Of a stretch of DNA of 39,305 nt, positions 17,582-26,793 are shown in pieces. Position numbers and translations under genes: made by a program. The notes beneath the pieces are model-generated. The model ran no database searches. It was not told where the DNA came from and saw nothing but the letters and a program-made list of their open reading frames with translations. The stretch spans positions 1 through 39,305 of the forward strand of contig NZ_JOFH01000050.1 of NCBI RefSeq assembly GCF_000721235.1. Direction: 5' to 3'. Origin of the DNA: Streptomyces olivaceus. GTDB taxonomy: Bacteria; Actinomycetota; Actinomycetes; Streptomycetales; Streptomycetaceae. Within the stretch, counting starts at the first letter, position 1. Each line of letters opens with the position of its first letter.

Positions 17582-18048
17582 GCCGTCGTCTCCTTCTCGG
17601 CGTCGGCGCCGTCCAGTGCCTGGGCCGTCGCGTCCTTCCAGGCCATCCAGCTCAGCAGGGCGCACTTGACCCGGGCCGGGTACTTCGAGACCCCGGCGAA
17701 CGCGACCGCGTCCTCCAGGACCTCCTCCATCGCGTCGTCGGGCTCGATCCTGCCCTTGGACTGCATCAGCTCCAGGAAGGTCTCCTGGATCCGCTGCGCC
17801 TCGGCGAGATCCTTGCCGACCAGCAGGTCGTTCAGCACGGAGGCGCTGGCCTGGCTGATGGAGCAGCCCTGACCCTCGTAGCTGACGTCGCTGATCGTCT
17901 TGCCGTCGTACTTCACGCGGAGCGTGATCTCGTCCCCGCAGGTGGGGTTGACGTGGTGGACCTCGGCGTCGCCATCCCGCAAGCCCCGCCCGTGCGGGTT
18001 CTTGTAGTGGTCCAGGATGACTTCCTGGTACATGGAGTCCAGCTTCAT
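17578..18048 (-). CDS. sufU: SufU sulfur-transfer protein for Fe-S assembly
   Basis: 156 residues, zinc-dependent SufU. It accepts persulfide sulfur from SufS and passes it to the SufBCD scaffold. The zinc/sulfur ligands are visible: C37 and D39 (NPTCGDEI), C62 (GQGCSISQAS) and C129 (RVKCALL). The YQEVILDHYKNPHGRG N-terminus is typical of the SufU/IscU family. The ATG at 18048 lies 20 bases after sufS. The Shine-Dalgarno is weak. Confidence 0.94.
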   Translation of the reverse strand: MKLDSMYQEVILDHYKNPHGRGLRDGDAEVHHVNPTCGDEITLRVKYDGKTISDVSYEGQGCSISQASASVLNDLLVGKDLAEAQRIQETFLELMQSKGRIEPDDAMEEVLEDAVAFAGVSKYPARVKCALLSWMAWKDATAQALDGADAEKETTA

Positions 18049-18068
18049 GCGATCGCTCGTCCGTCCTG

Positions 18069-19325
18069 TCAGCCGAAGAAGTTCCGTACGTGCTCCAGGC
18101 CGTCGACCAGCGCGTCGATCTCGGCCGGCGTGGAGTACAGATAGAACGACGCTCGCGTGGTCGCAGGAATTCCGTAGCGCAGGCAGACGGGGCGGGCGCA
18201 GTGGTGTCCGACCCGGACCGCGATGCCCTGCTCGTCGAGGACCTGGCCCACGTCGTGCGGGTGGATGTCGCCGAGCGTGAAGGAGATCGCGGCACCGCGC
18301 TCCTCGGCCGTGGTGGGGCCGATGATCCGCAAGTCGGGGACCTCCAGCAGGCGCTTGACCGCGTACTCGGTCAGCGCGTGCTCGTGCGCCAGGATCCTGT
18401 CCATGCCGATCGAGTTCAGGTAGTCGATCGCGGCACCCAGGCCGACCGCCCCCGCGATGGGGGGCGTGCCCGCCTCGAACTTGTGCGGGGCGGGAGCGTA
18501 GGTGGAGGAGTGCATCGAGACGGTCTCGATCATCTCGCCGCCGCCGAGGAACGGCGGGAGGTCCTCCAGCAGCTCCTGGCGCCCCCAGAGCACGCCGATG
18601 CCGGTCGGGCCGCACATCTTGTGACCGGTGAAGGCCACGAAGTCGGCCTGGAGGGCCTGGACGTCCAGCGGCATGTGCGGGGCGGCCTGGGAAGCGTCGA
18701 TGCAGACCAGCGCCCCGACCTCCTGGGCGCGGCGCACGATCGCCTCGACCGGGTTCTGGGTGCCCAGGATGTTGGAGACCAGGACGAAGGAGACGATCTT
18801 CGTCTTCTCGGTGATGACCTCGTCGATGTTGGACAGGTCGAGGCGTCCGTCGTCCGTGAGGCCGAACCAGCGGAGCTTCGCGCCGGTGCGCTGCGCGAGC
18901 AGCTGCCACGGCACGATGTTGGAGTGGTGCTCCATCTCCGTGATGACGATCTCGGTCTCGTGGTCCACGCGGTAGGGGTCGTCGGCCCAGCCCAGCATGT
19001 TCGCGACCAGGTTGAGGGACTCCGAGGCGTTCTTGGTGAAGATCACCTCGTCGCGCGAGGGCGCGTTGATGAACTCCGCGACCTTGTCGCGCGCTCCCTC
19101 GTACAGCGCCGTGGCCTCCTCGGCGAGGACGTGCACGCCACGGTGGACGTTGGCGTTGTGACGCTCGTAGTACTCGCTGAGCGCGTCCAGCACCTGCCGC
19201 GGCTTCTGGCTGGTCGCCGCGTTGTCCAGGTACACGAGCTTGTGCCCGTCGTGGACCTGGCGGTCCAGGATCGGGAAGTCCTTGCGGATCGCCTCAGTGT
19301 CGAGGAGGCCCGGCAGCTGTGTCAC
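18069..19325 (-). CDS. sufS: Cysteine desulfurase SufS
   Basis: 418 residues, PLP-dependent class V aminotransferase fold, group II desulfurase. It removes sulfur from cysteine to form a protein persulfide. Visible residues are the HH pair 133-134 (EMEHHSNIVPW), D210 binding the PLP ring, Schiff-base lysine K236 (FTGHKMCGPTG) and catalytic C376 (VGHHCARP). The length matches the family. The GTG start overlaps the sufC stop (GTGA), so it is translationally coupled. Confidence 0.95.
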   Translation of the reverse strand: MTQLPGLLDTEAIRKDFPILDRQVHDGHKLVYLDNAATSQKPRQVLDALSEYYERHNANVHRGVHVLAEEATALYEGARDKVAEFINAPSRDEVIFTKNASESLNLVANMLGWADDPYRVDHETEIVITEMEHHSNIVPWQLLAQRTGAKLRWFGLTDDGRLDLSNIDEVITEKTKIVSFVLVSNILGTQNPVEAIVRRAQEVGALVCIDASQAAPHMPLDVQALQADFVAFTGHKMCGPTGIGVLWGRQELLEDLPPFLGGGEMIETVSMHSSTYAPAPHKFEAGTPPIAGAVGLGAAIDYLNSIGMDRILAHEHALTEYAVKRLLEVPDLRIIGPTTAEERGAAISFTLGDIHPHDVGQVLDEQGIAVRVGHHCARPVCLRYGIPATTRASFYLYSTPAEIDALVDGLEHVRNFFG

Positions 19326-20086
19326 TCGGATGCGCCGCCCTTCGTGTATGCCTCGTAGCCCTCGGCCTCGAGCTTGTCGGCCAGCTCGGCGCCGCCGGAC
19401 TCGGCGATGCGGCCGTTGGCGAAGACGTGCACGTGGTCGGGCTTGATGTAGCGCAGGATGCGCGTGTAGTGCGTGATCAGCAGGGTGCCGACCTCGCCGG
19501 TCTCACGGACCCGGTTGACGCCCTCGGAGACGACGCGCAGGGCGTCGACGTCCAGGCCGGAGTCGGTCTCGTCGAGGATCGCGACCTTCGGCTTGAGCAG
19601 CTCCAGCTGGAGGATCTCGTGGCGCTTCTTCTCACCGCCGGAGAAGCCCTCGTTGACGTTGCGCTCGGCGAAGGCGGGGTCCATGTTGAGGCGCTCCATG
19701 GCCTCCTTGACCTCCTTGACCCAGTGCCGCAGCTTGGGGGCCTCGCCGCGGACGGCGGTGGCGGAGGTGCGCAGGAAGTTGGAGACGGAGACGCCGGGGA
19801 CCTCGACCGGGTACTGCATGGCGAGGAAGAGTCCGGCGCGGGCGCGCTCGTCGACGGACATCTCCAGGACGTCCTCGCCGTCGAGGGTGACGGTGCCGCC
19901 GGTGATCGTGTACTTGGGGTGACCCGCGAGCGAGTAGGCGAGGGTCGACTTGCCGGAGCCGTTGGGGCCCATGATGGCGTGCGTCTCGCCCTGCTTCACG
20001 GTGAGGTCGACGCCCTTGAGGATCTCCTTCGTGGCGTTGTCGGCCTCGACGGTGACGTGCAGGTCTCGGATTTCAAGCGTTGCCAT
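19322..20086 (-). CDS. sufC: Fe-S cluster assembly ATPase SufC
   Basis: 254 residues, an ABC-type soluble ATPase that energises the SufBCD scaffold. Walker A is at residues 40-48 (GPNGSGKST), with the signature FSGGEKKRHEILQ and Walker B AILDETDSGLD; the D-S-G-L-D form is characteristic of SufC. The ATG at 20086 lies seven bases after the Rieske gene stop. All motifs are intact. Confidence 0.96.
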   Translation of the reverse strand: MATLEIRDLHVTVEADNATKEILKGVDLTVKQGETHAIMGPNGSGKSTLAYSLAGHPKYTITGGTVTLDGEDVLEMSVDERARAGLFLAMQYPVEVPGVSVSNFLRTSATAVRGEAPKLRHWVKEVKEAMERLNMDPAFAERNVNEGFSGGEKKRHEILQLELLKPKVAILDETDSGLDVDALRVVSEGVNRVRETGEVGTLLITHYTRILRYIKPDHVHVFANGRIAESGGAELADKLEAEGYEAYTKGGASE

Positions 20087-20093
20087 GGGTGCC

Positions 20094-20411
20094 TCAGGAC
20101 TCCTGGGTGAGGGAGACGAGCACGTCGTCCCCTTCGATCTTTACGGGGTAAACGGGGACGGGGCGCGTCGCCGGAAGACTGTCGGGCTTGCCGGAGCGGA
20201 GGTCGAAGCGCGAGCCGTGCAGCCAGCACTCGATGTGGCAGTCGTCGACCTCGCCCTCGGCCAGCGAGACGTTCGCGTGCGAGCAGATGTCGTTGATCGC
20301 GAAGACCTCGCCCTCGGTCCGCACAACGGAGACCGGCGTGCCGTCGAGTTCCACCCGCTTCGGGGTGTCCTCCTCCAGCTCGCCCGCTCCACAGACGCGT
20401 ACGAAGGTCAT
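20094..20411 (-). CDS. Rieske [2Fe-2S] ferredoxin of the suf operon
   Basis: 105 residues, a small Rieske ferredoxin. Ligands are C43 and H45 (CSH) and C62 and H65 (CWLH), giving the standard two-Cys, two-His cluster site. The FDLRSGKP and VYPVKIEGDDV segments are as in bacterial NirD-like/naphthalene-type ferredoxins. The ATG overlaps the sufD stop. A Rieske protein between sufD and sufC is common in Streptomyces suf operons; it may supply electrons during assembly, but this is inference. Confidence 0.92.
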   Translation of the reverse strand: MTFVRVCGAGELEEDTPKRVELDGTPVSVVRTEGEVFAINDICSHANVSLAEGEVDDCHIECWLHGSRFDLRSGKPDSLPATRPVPVYPVKIEGDDVLVSLTQES

Positions 20412-21589
20412 GCGACCGACGCCTCCAGCTCTTCGCCGATCTTGGCGAGGAGGCGCTCCTCGATGTCCGCGACGCCGATCTGCTGGACCAGCTCGGCGAA
20501 GAAGCCGTGGACCACCAGGCGGCGGGCGTCCAGCTCGGGGATGCCGCGCGCCATCAGGTAGAAGAGCTGCTCGTCGTCGAAGCGGCCGGTGGCGGAGGCG
20601 TGGCCGGCGCCGACGATCTCGCCGGTCTCGATCTCCAGGTTCGGCACCGAGTCGACCCGCGCGCCGTCCGTGAGGACGAGGTTGCGGTTCATCTCGTAGG
20701 TGTCGGTGCCCTCGGCGGCGGCCTCGATGAGCACGTCGCCGATCCAGACCGCGTGTGCGTCGTCGCCCTGCAGCGCGCCCTTGTAGACGACGTTCGACTT
20801 GCAGTGCGGGACGTTGTGGTCGACCAGGAGGCGGTGCTCCTGGTGCTGGCCCCGGTCGGTGAAGTACAGGCCGAACAGCTCGGCCTCGCCGCCGGGACCG
20901 GCGTACGCCACGCGCGGGTGCAGCCGGACCAGGTCGCCGCCGAAGGTGACGACGAACGACTTGAAGGTGGCGTCGCGGCCGACGAGCGCGTTGTGCTGGC
21001 CGACGTGGACCGCCTTGTCGTCCCAGTCCTGGACGGAGACGACGGTCAGCTTGGCGCCGTCGCCCAGGACGTAGTCGACGCCTGCGGCGAGCACCGCGTC
21101 GCCGGTGTGGTCGATGACGACCACGGCCTCGGCGAAGGCGCCCAGTTCGATCACCTGGTGGGCGTAGGCGGTGCCGCCCTCGCCGTGCACGGCGATCCGG
21201 ATCGGCTCGGTGAGCACCGTCTCCTTGGGGACGGTGAGCACGCCGGCCTGCTCGAAGGACGAGTAGGCCTGGGCGGCGACCCGGTCCACCGGGGCGGCCC
21301 TGCCGACGCGCGCGTCGTCGCGGCCGACGGTCTCGACGACGACGCCCTCGGGGGCGTCGATGTCGACCTTCACTCCGCCGTCGGTGGCGACGGCGGTGCC
21401 GTCGTGCAGCCCGCGCAGCCGCTCCAGCGGGGTGAACCGCCACTCCTCCTCGCGGCCGTGCGGGACCGGGAAGTCCGCCACGTCGAAGGACGCGGGCGCG
21501 CTCATGCGCGTGGCGACGGTCGACTCGGCGGCCACCGCGATCTGGCCCGCGGTGGTGGAGCCCACGGGGATGTTCTGAGCCTCAGCCAT
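20408..21589 (-). CDS. sufD: Fe-S cluster assembly scaffold subunit SufD
   Basis: 393 residues. SufD partners SufB and SufC in the cytosolic scaffold and is needed for iron entry. N-terminal region FPVPHGREEEWRFTPLERL, beta-helix core (about 130-330) and conserved C-terminal RGIPELDARRLVVHGFFAEL, which parallels the [19 protein letters not shown] of SufB. The start at 21589 (MAEAQN) gives a normal length. It lies 59 bases after sufB. Confidence 0.95.
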   Translation of the reverse strand: MAEAQNIPVGSTTAGQIAVAAESTVATRMSAPASFDVADFPVPHGREEEWRFTPLERLRGLHDGTAVATDGGVKVDIDAPEGVVVETVGRDDARVGRAAPVDRVAAQAYSSFEQAGVLTVPKETVLTEPIRIAVHGEGGTAYAHQVIELGAFAEAVVVIDHTGDAVLAAGVDYVLGDGAKLTVVSVQDWDDKAVHVGQHNALVGRDATFKSFVVTFGGDLVRLHPRVAYAGPGGEAELFGLYFTDRGQHQEHRLLVDHNVPHCKSNVVYKGALQGDDAHAVWIGDVLIEAAAEGTDTYEMNRNLVLTDGARVDSVPNLEIETGEIVGAGHASATGRFDDEQLFYLMARGIPELDARRLVVHGFFAELVQQIGVADIEERLLAKIGEELEASVA

Positions 21590-21648
21590 GGCTGTCGGTC
21601 TGCTCTCTTCCTGCGTTCCTGGATCTGGTGACTGCTGCGGGACGGGGG

Positions 21649-23070
21649 TCAGCCGACCGCGCCCTCCATCTGCAGCTCGATCAGCCGGTTGAGCTCGAGG
21701 GCGTACTCCATGGGCAGCTCCTTGGCGATCGGCTCGACGAAGCCTCGCACGATCATCGCCATCGCCTCGAACTCGCTCAGACCGCGGCTCATCAGGTAGA
21801 AGAGCTGGTCCTCGGAGACCTTGGAGACGGTCGCCTCGTGGCCCATGGACACGTCGTCCTCGCGGACGTCGACGTAGGGGTACGTGTCGGAGCGGGAGAT
21901 GGTGTCGACGAGCAGCGCGTCGCACAGCACGTTCGACTTGGAGCCGTGGGCGCCCTCGCCGATCTCGACGAGGCCGCGGTAGGAGGTGCGGCCGCCGGCG
22001 CGCGCCACCGACTTCGACACGATGTTGGAGGAGGTGTTCGGCGCCATGTGGACCATCTTGGAGCCGGCGTCCTGGTGCTGGCCCTCGCCCGCGAAGGCGA
22101 TCGACAGGGTCTCGCCCTTGGCGTGCTCGCCCATCAGGTAGACGGCCGGGTACTTCATCGTCACCTTGGAGCCGATGTTGCCGTCGATCCACTCCATGGT
22201 CGCGCCCTCGTACGCCACGGCGCGCTTGGTGACCAGGTTGTAGACGTTGTTCGACCAGTTCTGGATGGTCGTGTAGCGGCAGCGGGCGTTCTTCTTGACG
22301 ATGATCTCGACGACCGCGGAGTGCAGCGAGTCCGACTTGTAGATCGGCGCGGTGCAGCCCTCGACGTAGTGCACGTAGGCACCCTCGTCGACGATGATCA
22401 GGGTCCGCTCGAACTGGCCCATGTTCTCCGTGTTGATACGGAAGTAGGCCTGGAGCGGGATCTCGACGTGCACGCCCTTCGGCACGTAGATGAAGGAGCC
22501 GCCGGACCACACGGCGCTGTTCAGCGACGCGAACTTGTTGTCACCGACGGGGATGACGGTGCCGAAGTACTCCTTGAAGAGCTCGGGGTGCTCCTTCAGG
22601 GCCGTGTCGGTGTCCAGGAAGATGACGCCCTGCTCCTCCAGGTCCTCGCGGATCTGGTGGTAGACGACCTCCGACTCGTACTGCGCGGCGACACCGGCGA
22701 CGAGGCGCTGCTTCTCCGCCTCGGGGATGCCGAGCTTGTCGTAGGTGTTCTTGATGTCCTCGGGCAGGTCCTCCCAGGACTCCGCCTGCTTCTCCGTGGA
22801 GCGCACGAAGTACTTGATGTTGTCGAAGTCGATCCCCGACAGGTCCGAGCCCCAGTTCGGCATCGGCTTCTTCTCGAAGAGGCGCAGGCCCTTGAGGCGG
22901 AGCTTGGTCATCCACTCCGGCTCGTTCTTCTTCGCGGAGATGTCGCGGACGACGTCCTCGTTGATGCCGCGCTTGGCAGAGGCGCCGGCCGTGTCGGAGT
23001 CGGCCCAGCCGTACTCGTACTTGCCCAGGCCCTCGAGCTCGGGGTGAGCAGTCTCCGTGGGGAGAGTCAT
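21649..23070 (-). CDS. sufB: Fe-S cluster assembly scaffold subunit SufB
   Basis: 473 residues, the main Suf scaffold on which clusters form. It shows the family's KYEYGW N-terminus, [35 protein letters not shown], a Cys in [19 protein letters not shown] and the C-terminal [16 protein letters not shown]. No intein is present, unlike the SufB of M. tuberculosis. ATG at 23070 with GGGAGGA eight bases upstream; it overlaps the sufR stop by four bases. Confidence 0.96.
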   Translation of the reverse strand: MTLPTETAHPELEGLGKYEYGWADSDTAGASAKRGINEDVVRDISAKKNEPEWMTKLRLKGLRLFEKKPMPNWGSDLSGIDFDNIKYFVRSTEKQAESWEDLPEDIKNTYDKLGIPEAEKQRLVAGVAAQYESEVVYHQIREDLEEQGVIFLDTDTALKEHPELFKEYFGTVIPVGDNKFASLNSAVWSGGSFIYVPKGVHVEIPLQAYFRINTENMGQFERTLIIVDEGAYVHYVEGCTAPIYKSDSLHSAVVEIIVKKNARCRYTTIQNWSNNVYNLVTKRAVAYEGATMEWIDGNIGSKVTMKYPAVYLMGEHAKGETLSIAFAGEGQHQDAGSKMVHMAPNTSSNIVSKSVARAGGRTSYRGLVEIGEGAHGSKSNVLCDALLVDTISRSDTYPYVDVREDDVSMGHEATVSKVSEDQLFYLMSRGLSEFEAMAMIVRGFVEPIAKELPMEYALELNRLIELQMEGAVG

Positions 23071-23822
23071 GCGGGGTTCCTCCCGGCCGTGCTTGCAGAT
23101 GCGTTGTCGGTCTTGGACGCGCGCGCCGCGGGCGGCGCGTGCGAAGTCTTTGGAATGAACGTGGTGCAGACGCCGTCGCCGTGCGCGATGGTCGCGAGCC
23201 GCTGTACGTGCGTACCGAGCAGCTCGGCGAAAAATTCCGTCTCCGCCTCGCACAGCTGCGGAAACTGCTCCGCGACGTGGGCGACCGGGCAGTGGTGCTG
23301 GCACAGCTGCTCGCCCTGCTGGGGGTGGGGCGCGCTCCGCGCGGCAGCAGCGTACCCGTCCTTGCTCAGGGCCTTGGCCAGCGCTTCCGCGCGCTTCTCG
23401 GCGGGGACGGACTCCACGGCCTTGCGGTACGCGCCCGACTGGGCGGCGATCCTGGCGCGGGCGAAGGCGGCGATCGCCTGCTCCCCGCCCTCCTGCTCGG
23501 CGATCCAGCGCAGGGCGTCGGCGGCCAGCTTGTCGTACGACTGGTCGAAGGCGTCCCGGCCGCAGTCGGTGAGCGCGAAGACCTTGGCGGGCCGCCCGCG
23601 CGTGCGCGCGCCGTAGACCCGCTGCTCGCGGGCCTCGACCACGTCGTCGGCGACCAAAGCGTCGAGGTGGCGCCGGACGGCGGCCTGGGTCAGACCCAGG
23701 CGTCCGGCGAGCTCGGCGACGGTCGACGGCCCGTGGTCCAGGATGGAGCGCGCGACGCGGTTGCGGGTCGACCGCTCACCGGTCGCGAGTTCCTCCTGCG
23801 GAGCCTCGCCAACGTTTTTCAC
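23067..23822 (-). CDS. sufR: SufR-type [4Fe-4S] repressor of the suf operon
   Basis: 251 residues. A winged helix-turn-helix (about 20-85) has [27 protein letters not shown]. Three C-terminal cysteines, C174, C178 and C191 (C-x3-C-x12-C), match the cluster ligands known for actinobacterial SufR. The holo-protein represses suf and derepresses it when the cluster is lost. The GTG at 23822 was chosen as giving the expected N-terminus; a TTG at 23858 is an in-frame alternative. A CAAC-N6-GTTG operator overlaps this start. Confidence 0.92.
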   Translation of the reverse strand: MKNVGEAPQEELATGERSTRNRVARSILDHGPSTVAELAGRLGLTQAAVRRHLDALVADDVVEAREQRVYGARTRGRPAKVFALTDCGRDAFDQSYDKLAADALRWIAEQEGGEQAIAAFARARIAAQSGAYRKAVESVPAEKRAEALAKALSKDGYAAAARSAPHPQQGEQLCQHHCPVAHVAEQFPQLCEAETEFFAELLGTHVQRLATIAHGDGVCTTFIPKTSHAPPAARASKTDNASASTAGRNPA

Positions 23823-23835
23823 AACGCCATTGTTG
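23822..23835 (-). promoter_or_regulatory. SufR operator CAAC-N6-GTTG
   Basis: CAAC-GCCATT-GTTG matches the palindrome described for Streptomyces SufR (CAAC-N6-GTTG, recalled from work on S. avermitilis). Its edge touches the first base of the sufR GTG, so bound SufR would block transcription or elongation at the very start of the operon. Confidence 0.75.
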
Positions 23836-23889
23836 CGTAATTCCTCGGGACCGGGCAAGCCGCGCCGCGATCACCGGACGGTGCCCTGC

Positions 23890-23914
23890 GTCACTTAGGT
23901 ATACCTAACGTGAC
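23890..23914. promoter_or_regulatory. Palindrome between sufR and the AAC(3)-like gene
   Basis: TTAGGTATACCTAA (23895-23908) is a perfect 14-base palindrome flanked by GTCAC and GTGAC. It contains TAGGTA on both strands, so it could be a shared -10 for both divergent genes or an operator. The spacing differs from the DtxR/DmdR iron box (TTAGG-N9-CCTAA). Confidence 0.45.
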
Positions 23915-24027
23915 CTGCGGAAACGATCTTTGATCGATCAGCCGCCGATCAGCCGCCCGATCGGCGCCCGGCCCACCGCGGGGCAGTCCACTGGCGTCCG
24001 CACCCGCCTTCCGGAACACTCCCCCGC

Positions 24028-24816
24028 ATGCCCACACCCCCTCCGACCGGCCCGCTCGTCACCCGCGGCACGCTCGCCGCCGGGCTGCGCGAACTGGGCG
24101 TGCAGACCGGCGACACCCTCCTCGTGCACTCCTCCCTCAGCGCACTCGGCTGGGTCTGCGGAGGGCCCGTCGCGGTCGTGCAGGCACTGCTCGACGTCCT
24201 CGGTCCCGGCGGCACCCTGGTGGTGCCGACCCAGACCGGCGACCTCTCCGACCCGGCCCTGTGGAGCAGCCCGCCGGTGCCCGAGGAGTGGTGGGACACG
24301 ATCCGCGCGGCGACGCCCGCCTACGACCCGCTGATCACGCCCTCGCGCGGCGTCGGGGTGGTCGCGGAGACGGTGCGCACCTGGCCCGGCGCCCGGCGCA
24401 GCGCCCATCCGCAGACGTCCTTCGCGGCCCTCGGCGCCCGGGCCGCCGAGGTGGTCGCGGGTCACGCGGCGAACTGCCGGCTCGGCGAGCGGAGCCCCCT
24501 GGCCACGCTGGAACGGCTCGACGCCCGGGTCCTGCTGCTCGGCGCGGGCTACGACTCGTGCACGGCCTTCCATCTCGCCGAGTACCGGATCCCCTCGCCG
24601 CTGGTGGAGGTGGGGCGCCCGGGGCCGGTGGGGTGGGAGCGGGTGACCGAGGTGTCGATCACGTCGGAGCGCTTCGACGAACTGGGCCACGACTTCGAAC
24701 GGGACCGTCCCGTCGTACGCGGCACGGCCGGGGCGGCCGAGGCACGCCTCTTCCCGCTCCCGGACGCGGTCGCCTACGCGGAACGCTGGCTGCCCCTGCA
24801 CCGCCCGCGGGAGTGA
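24028..24816 (+). CDS. AAC(3)-family aminoglycoside N-acetyltransferase
   Basis: 262 residues, close to the family norm. Members acetylate the 3-amino group of aminoglycosides with acetyl-CoA, though chromosomal homologues may act on other amines. Family motifs: [42 protein letters not shown] (about 31-73), [13 protein letters not shown] (the conserved His region near 130), and [19 protein letters not shown] (about 169-187). No Shine-Dalgarno sequence precedes the ATG at 24028. It stands alone, divergent from the suf operon, followed by a terminator. Whether it confers resistance cannot be told from sequence. Confidence 0.9.
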   Translation: MPTPPPTGPLVTRGTLAAGLRELGVQTGDTLLVHSSLSALGWVCGGPVAVVQALLDVLGPGGTLVVPTQTGDLSDPALWSSPPVPEEWWDTIRAATPAYDPLITPSRGVGVVAETVRTWPGARRSAHPQTSFAALGARAAEVVAGHAANCRLGERSPLATLERLDARVLLLGAGYDSCTAFHLAEYRIPSPLVEVGRPGPVGWERVTEVSITSERFDELGHDFERDRPVVRGTAGAAEARLFPLPDAVAYAERWLPLHRPRE

Positions 24817-24927
24817 CTGGCCGCCCCTACGTCGGCCCGCCCGCGGGAATGAGACCGTGCCCCGCCCCGCGAGGGCGAGGTCCTGCACCGCCCCGCGGAG
24901 GTGAGGCCGCCGGAACCGGACCGGAAC

Positions 24928-24957
24928 AAGCCCCTCTTCGCTCCGAGGAGGGGTTTT
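24928..24957 (+). terminator. Rho-independent terminator with T-run
   Basis: A 13-bp stem (24928-24940 with 24944-24956, including G-T wobbles) with a three-base loop and TTTT at 24954-24957 lies 110 bases after the AAC(3) stop, before the ABC genes. Confidence 0.75.
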
Positions 24958-24992
24958 CCACACCCCCGCGCCCGTCCGTGCCCGCGCCTACC

Positions 24993-24998
24993 TAGACT
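24993..24998 (+). promoter_or_regulatory. Leaderless -10 of the ABC exporter operon
   Basis: TAGACT ends eight bases before the ATG at 25007 and no Shine-Dalgarno is present. This is the spacing expected when the transcript begins at or next to the start codon. Confidence 0.5.
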
Positions 24999-25006
24999 CG
25001 TGAACC

Positions 25007-25930
25007 ATGCGAAGCGAGCCCGTGGTCCAGGTGCAGGCCCTGGTGAAGCGGTACGGCACGAAGACCGCGGTGGACGGCCTGGACCTGACGGCCCGGGCGG
25101 GCATCACCGCCGTGCTCGGTCCCAACGGGGCGGGCAAGACGACCGCGGTCGAGACCTGCGAGGGGTACCGGCGGCCGGACTCCGGCACGGTGCGCGTCCT
25201 GGGCCTCGACCCGGTGCGGGAGAGCGCCGCGCTGCGGCCGCGGATCGGCGTGATGCTCCAGTCCGGCGGCGTCTACTCCGGCGCCCGCGCCGACGAGATG
25301 CTGCACCACGTGGCGAAGCTGCACGCCCACCCCCTGGACGTCGGCGCGCTGATCGAGCGGCTCGGCCTGGACTCGTGCGGCCGGACCACGTACCGCAGGC
25401 TCTCCGGGGGCCAGCAGCAGCGGCTCGCCCTGGCGATGGCCGTGGTCGGGCGCCCGGAGCTGGTGTTCCTGGACGAGCCGACCGCCGGCCTCGACCCGCA
25501 GGCCCGCCGCGCCACCTGGGACCTGGTCCGGGACCTGCGGGGCGACGGCGTCTCGGTGATCCTCACCACGCACCACATGGACGAGGCCGAGCAGCTGGCC
25601 GACGACGTGGCCGTCATCGACGCCGGCCGGGTCATCGCCCAGGGCTCGCCCGAGGAGCTGTGCCGCGGCGGCGCCGAGAACACGCTGCGGTTCTCCGGTC
25701 GGCCGGGACTGGACGTGGCCTCCCTGCTCAAGGCGCTGCCCCCGGACTCCGCGGCGGCCGAGCTGACGCCGGGCACCTACCGGGTGAACGGCAAGGTCGA
25801 CCCGCAGCTGCTGGCGACGGTCACCTCCTGGTGCGCCCAGCACGGGGTGATGCCGGACCGCATCTCGGTGGAGCGGCACACGCTGGAGGACGTCTTCTTG
25901 GAACTGACGGGCAAGGAGCTGCGCGGGTGA
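25007..25930 (+). CDS. ABC transporter ATP-binding protein (drug/export type)
   Basis: 307 residues, a DrrA/CcmA-like ATPase. Walker A is at residues 38-46 (GPNGAGKTT), Q-loop MLQSGG, signature LSGGQQQRLALAMA, Walker B LVFLDEPTAGLDP, H-loop TTHHM. A C-terminal extension (about 220-307) ends in the EDVFLELTGKEL motif found in exporter ATPases. The stop overlaps the permease start (GTGA). The gene pair lies between suf and ctaA, as in mycobacteria where the equivalent ABC genes flank the ctaA-like gene. The substrate is unknown. Confidence 0.93.
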   Translation: MRSEPVVQVQALVKRYGTKTAVDGLDLTARAGITAVLGPNGAGKTTAVETCEGYRRPDSGTVRVLGLDPVRESAALRPRIGVMLQSGGVYSGARADEMLHHVAKLHAHPLDVGALIERLGLDSCGRTTYRRLSGGQQQRLALAMAVVGRPELVFLDEPTAGLDPQARRATWDLVRDLRGDGVSVILTTHHMDEAEQLADDVAVIDAGRVIAQGSPEELCRGGAENTLRFSGRPGLDVASLLKALPPDSAAAELTPGTYRVNGKVDPQLLATVTSWCAQHGVMPDRISVERHTLEDVFLELTGKELRG

Positions 25931-26730
25931 CCACCACGACGACGGGGGCGACCGACGCGACCGGGGCGGCCGGGGCGTACGCGCCGAAGCCCGGTGCCGC
26001 ACCGCTCGGGCGCATGATCGCGGCGCAGGCCGCCCTCGAGACGAAGATGCTGCTGCGCAACGGCGAGCAGCTGCTGCTGACGGTGATCATCCCGACGCTG
26101 CTGCTCGTCCTGTTCAGCGCCGTGGACGTCGTCGACACCGGCACCGGGGCGTCGGTCGACTTCCTGGCCCCCGGCATCCTCGCGCTGGCGGTGATGTCGA
26201 CGGCGTTCACCGGCCAGGCCATCGCCACCGGCTTCGAGCGCCGCTACGGGGTGCTGAAGCGGCTGGCGGCCTCACCGCTGCCCCGCTGGGGCCTGATGAC
26301 CGCCAAGACGCTGTCGGTGCTGGTCACCGAGGTCCTGCAGATCGCGCTGCTGACGCTGATCGCCTTCGCGCTCGGCTGGTCGCCGCACGGCAACCCGGCG
26401 GCCGTACTGCTGCTCCTGCTCCTCGGCACCGCCGCGTTCTCCGGGCTCGGGCTGCTGATGGCGGGCACGCTGAAGGCGGAGGCCACGCTGGCCGCCGCCA
26501 ACCTGGTCTTCCTGCTGCTCCTCGTGGGCGGCGGCGTGATCGTGCCGCTGGACCGGTTCCCGGACGCCGCGCAGAGCGTGCTGGGGCTGCTGCCGATATC
26601 CGCCCTCTCCGACGGCCTGCGGGACGTCCTCAAGGACGGCGCCGGGACGCCGTGGGGCGACCTGGGCGTCCTCGCCGTGTGGGCGGTCGCGGGGCTCGCG
26701 GCGGCCGGGAGGTTCTTCCGCTGGGAGTAG
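25927..26730 (+). CDS. ABC-2 type transporter permease
   Basis: 267 residues with six predicted membrane segments starting near residue 50. It has the ABC-2 pattern: a long cytosolic N-terminus, MLLRNGEQLLLTVIIPTLLLVLF, then FERRYGVLKRLAASPLPRWGLMTAKTL, the motif for drug exporters, and a C-terminal RFFRWE. The first 20 residues are Thr/Ala/Gly-rich and low in complexity. GTG at 25927 overlaps the ATPase stop. It would form a homodimeric pore with the ATPase; the cargo is unknown. Confidence 0.92.
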   Translation: MTTTTTGATDATGAAGAYAPKPGAAPLGRMIAAQAALETKMLLRNGEQLLLTVIIPTLLLVLFSAVDVVDTGTGASVDFLAPGILALAVMSTAFTGQAIATGFERRYGVLKRLAASPLPRWGLMTAKTLSVLVTEVLQIALLTLIAFALGWSPHGNPAAVLLLLLLGTAAFSGLGLLMAGTLKAEATLAAANLVFLLLLVGGGVIVPLDRFPDAAQSVLGLLPISALSDGLRDVLKDGAGTPWGDLGVLAVWAVAGLAAAGRFFRWE

Positions 26731-26755
26731 CGGCCCGTGCCGGGACCCGACCCTC

Positions 26756-26786
26756 GTGAAAGTGTGCACAAGCGGGCGCCTACGAT
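26756..26786 (+). promoter_or_regulatory. Leaderless promoter of ctaA
   Basis: GTGAAA (26756-26761), a 19-base spacer and TACGAT (26781-26786) are followed by seven bases and the GTG at 26794. No ribosome binding site is present. The transcript would start at the start codon. Confidence 0.5.
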
Positions 26787-26793
26787 GGTCGGC

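Noticed and set aside
23895..23908. DtxR/DmdR iron box
   Set aside because: TTAGG and CCTAA are four bases apart instead of nine; kept only as an unassigned palindrome.
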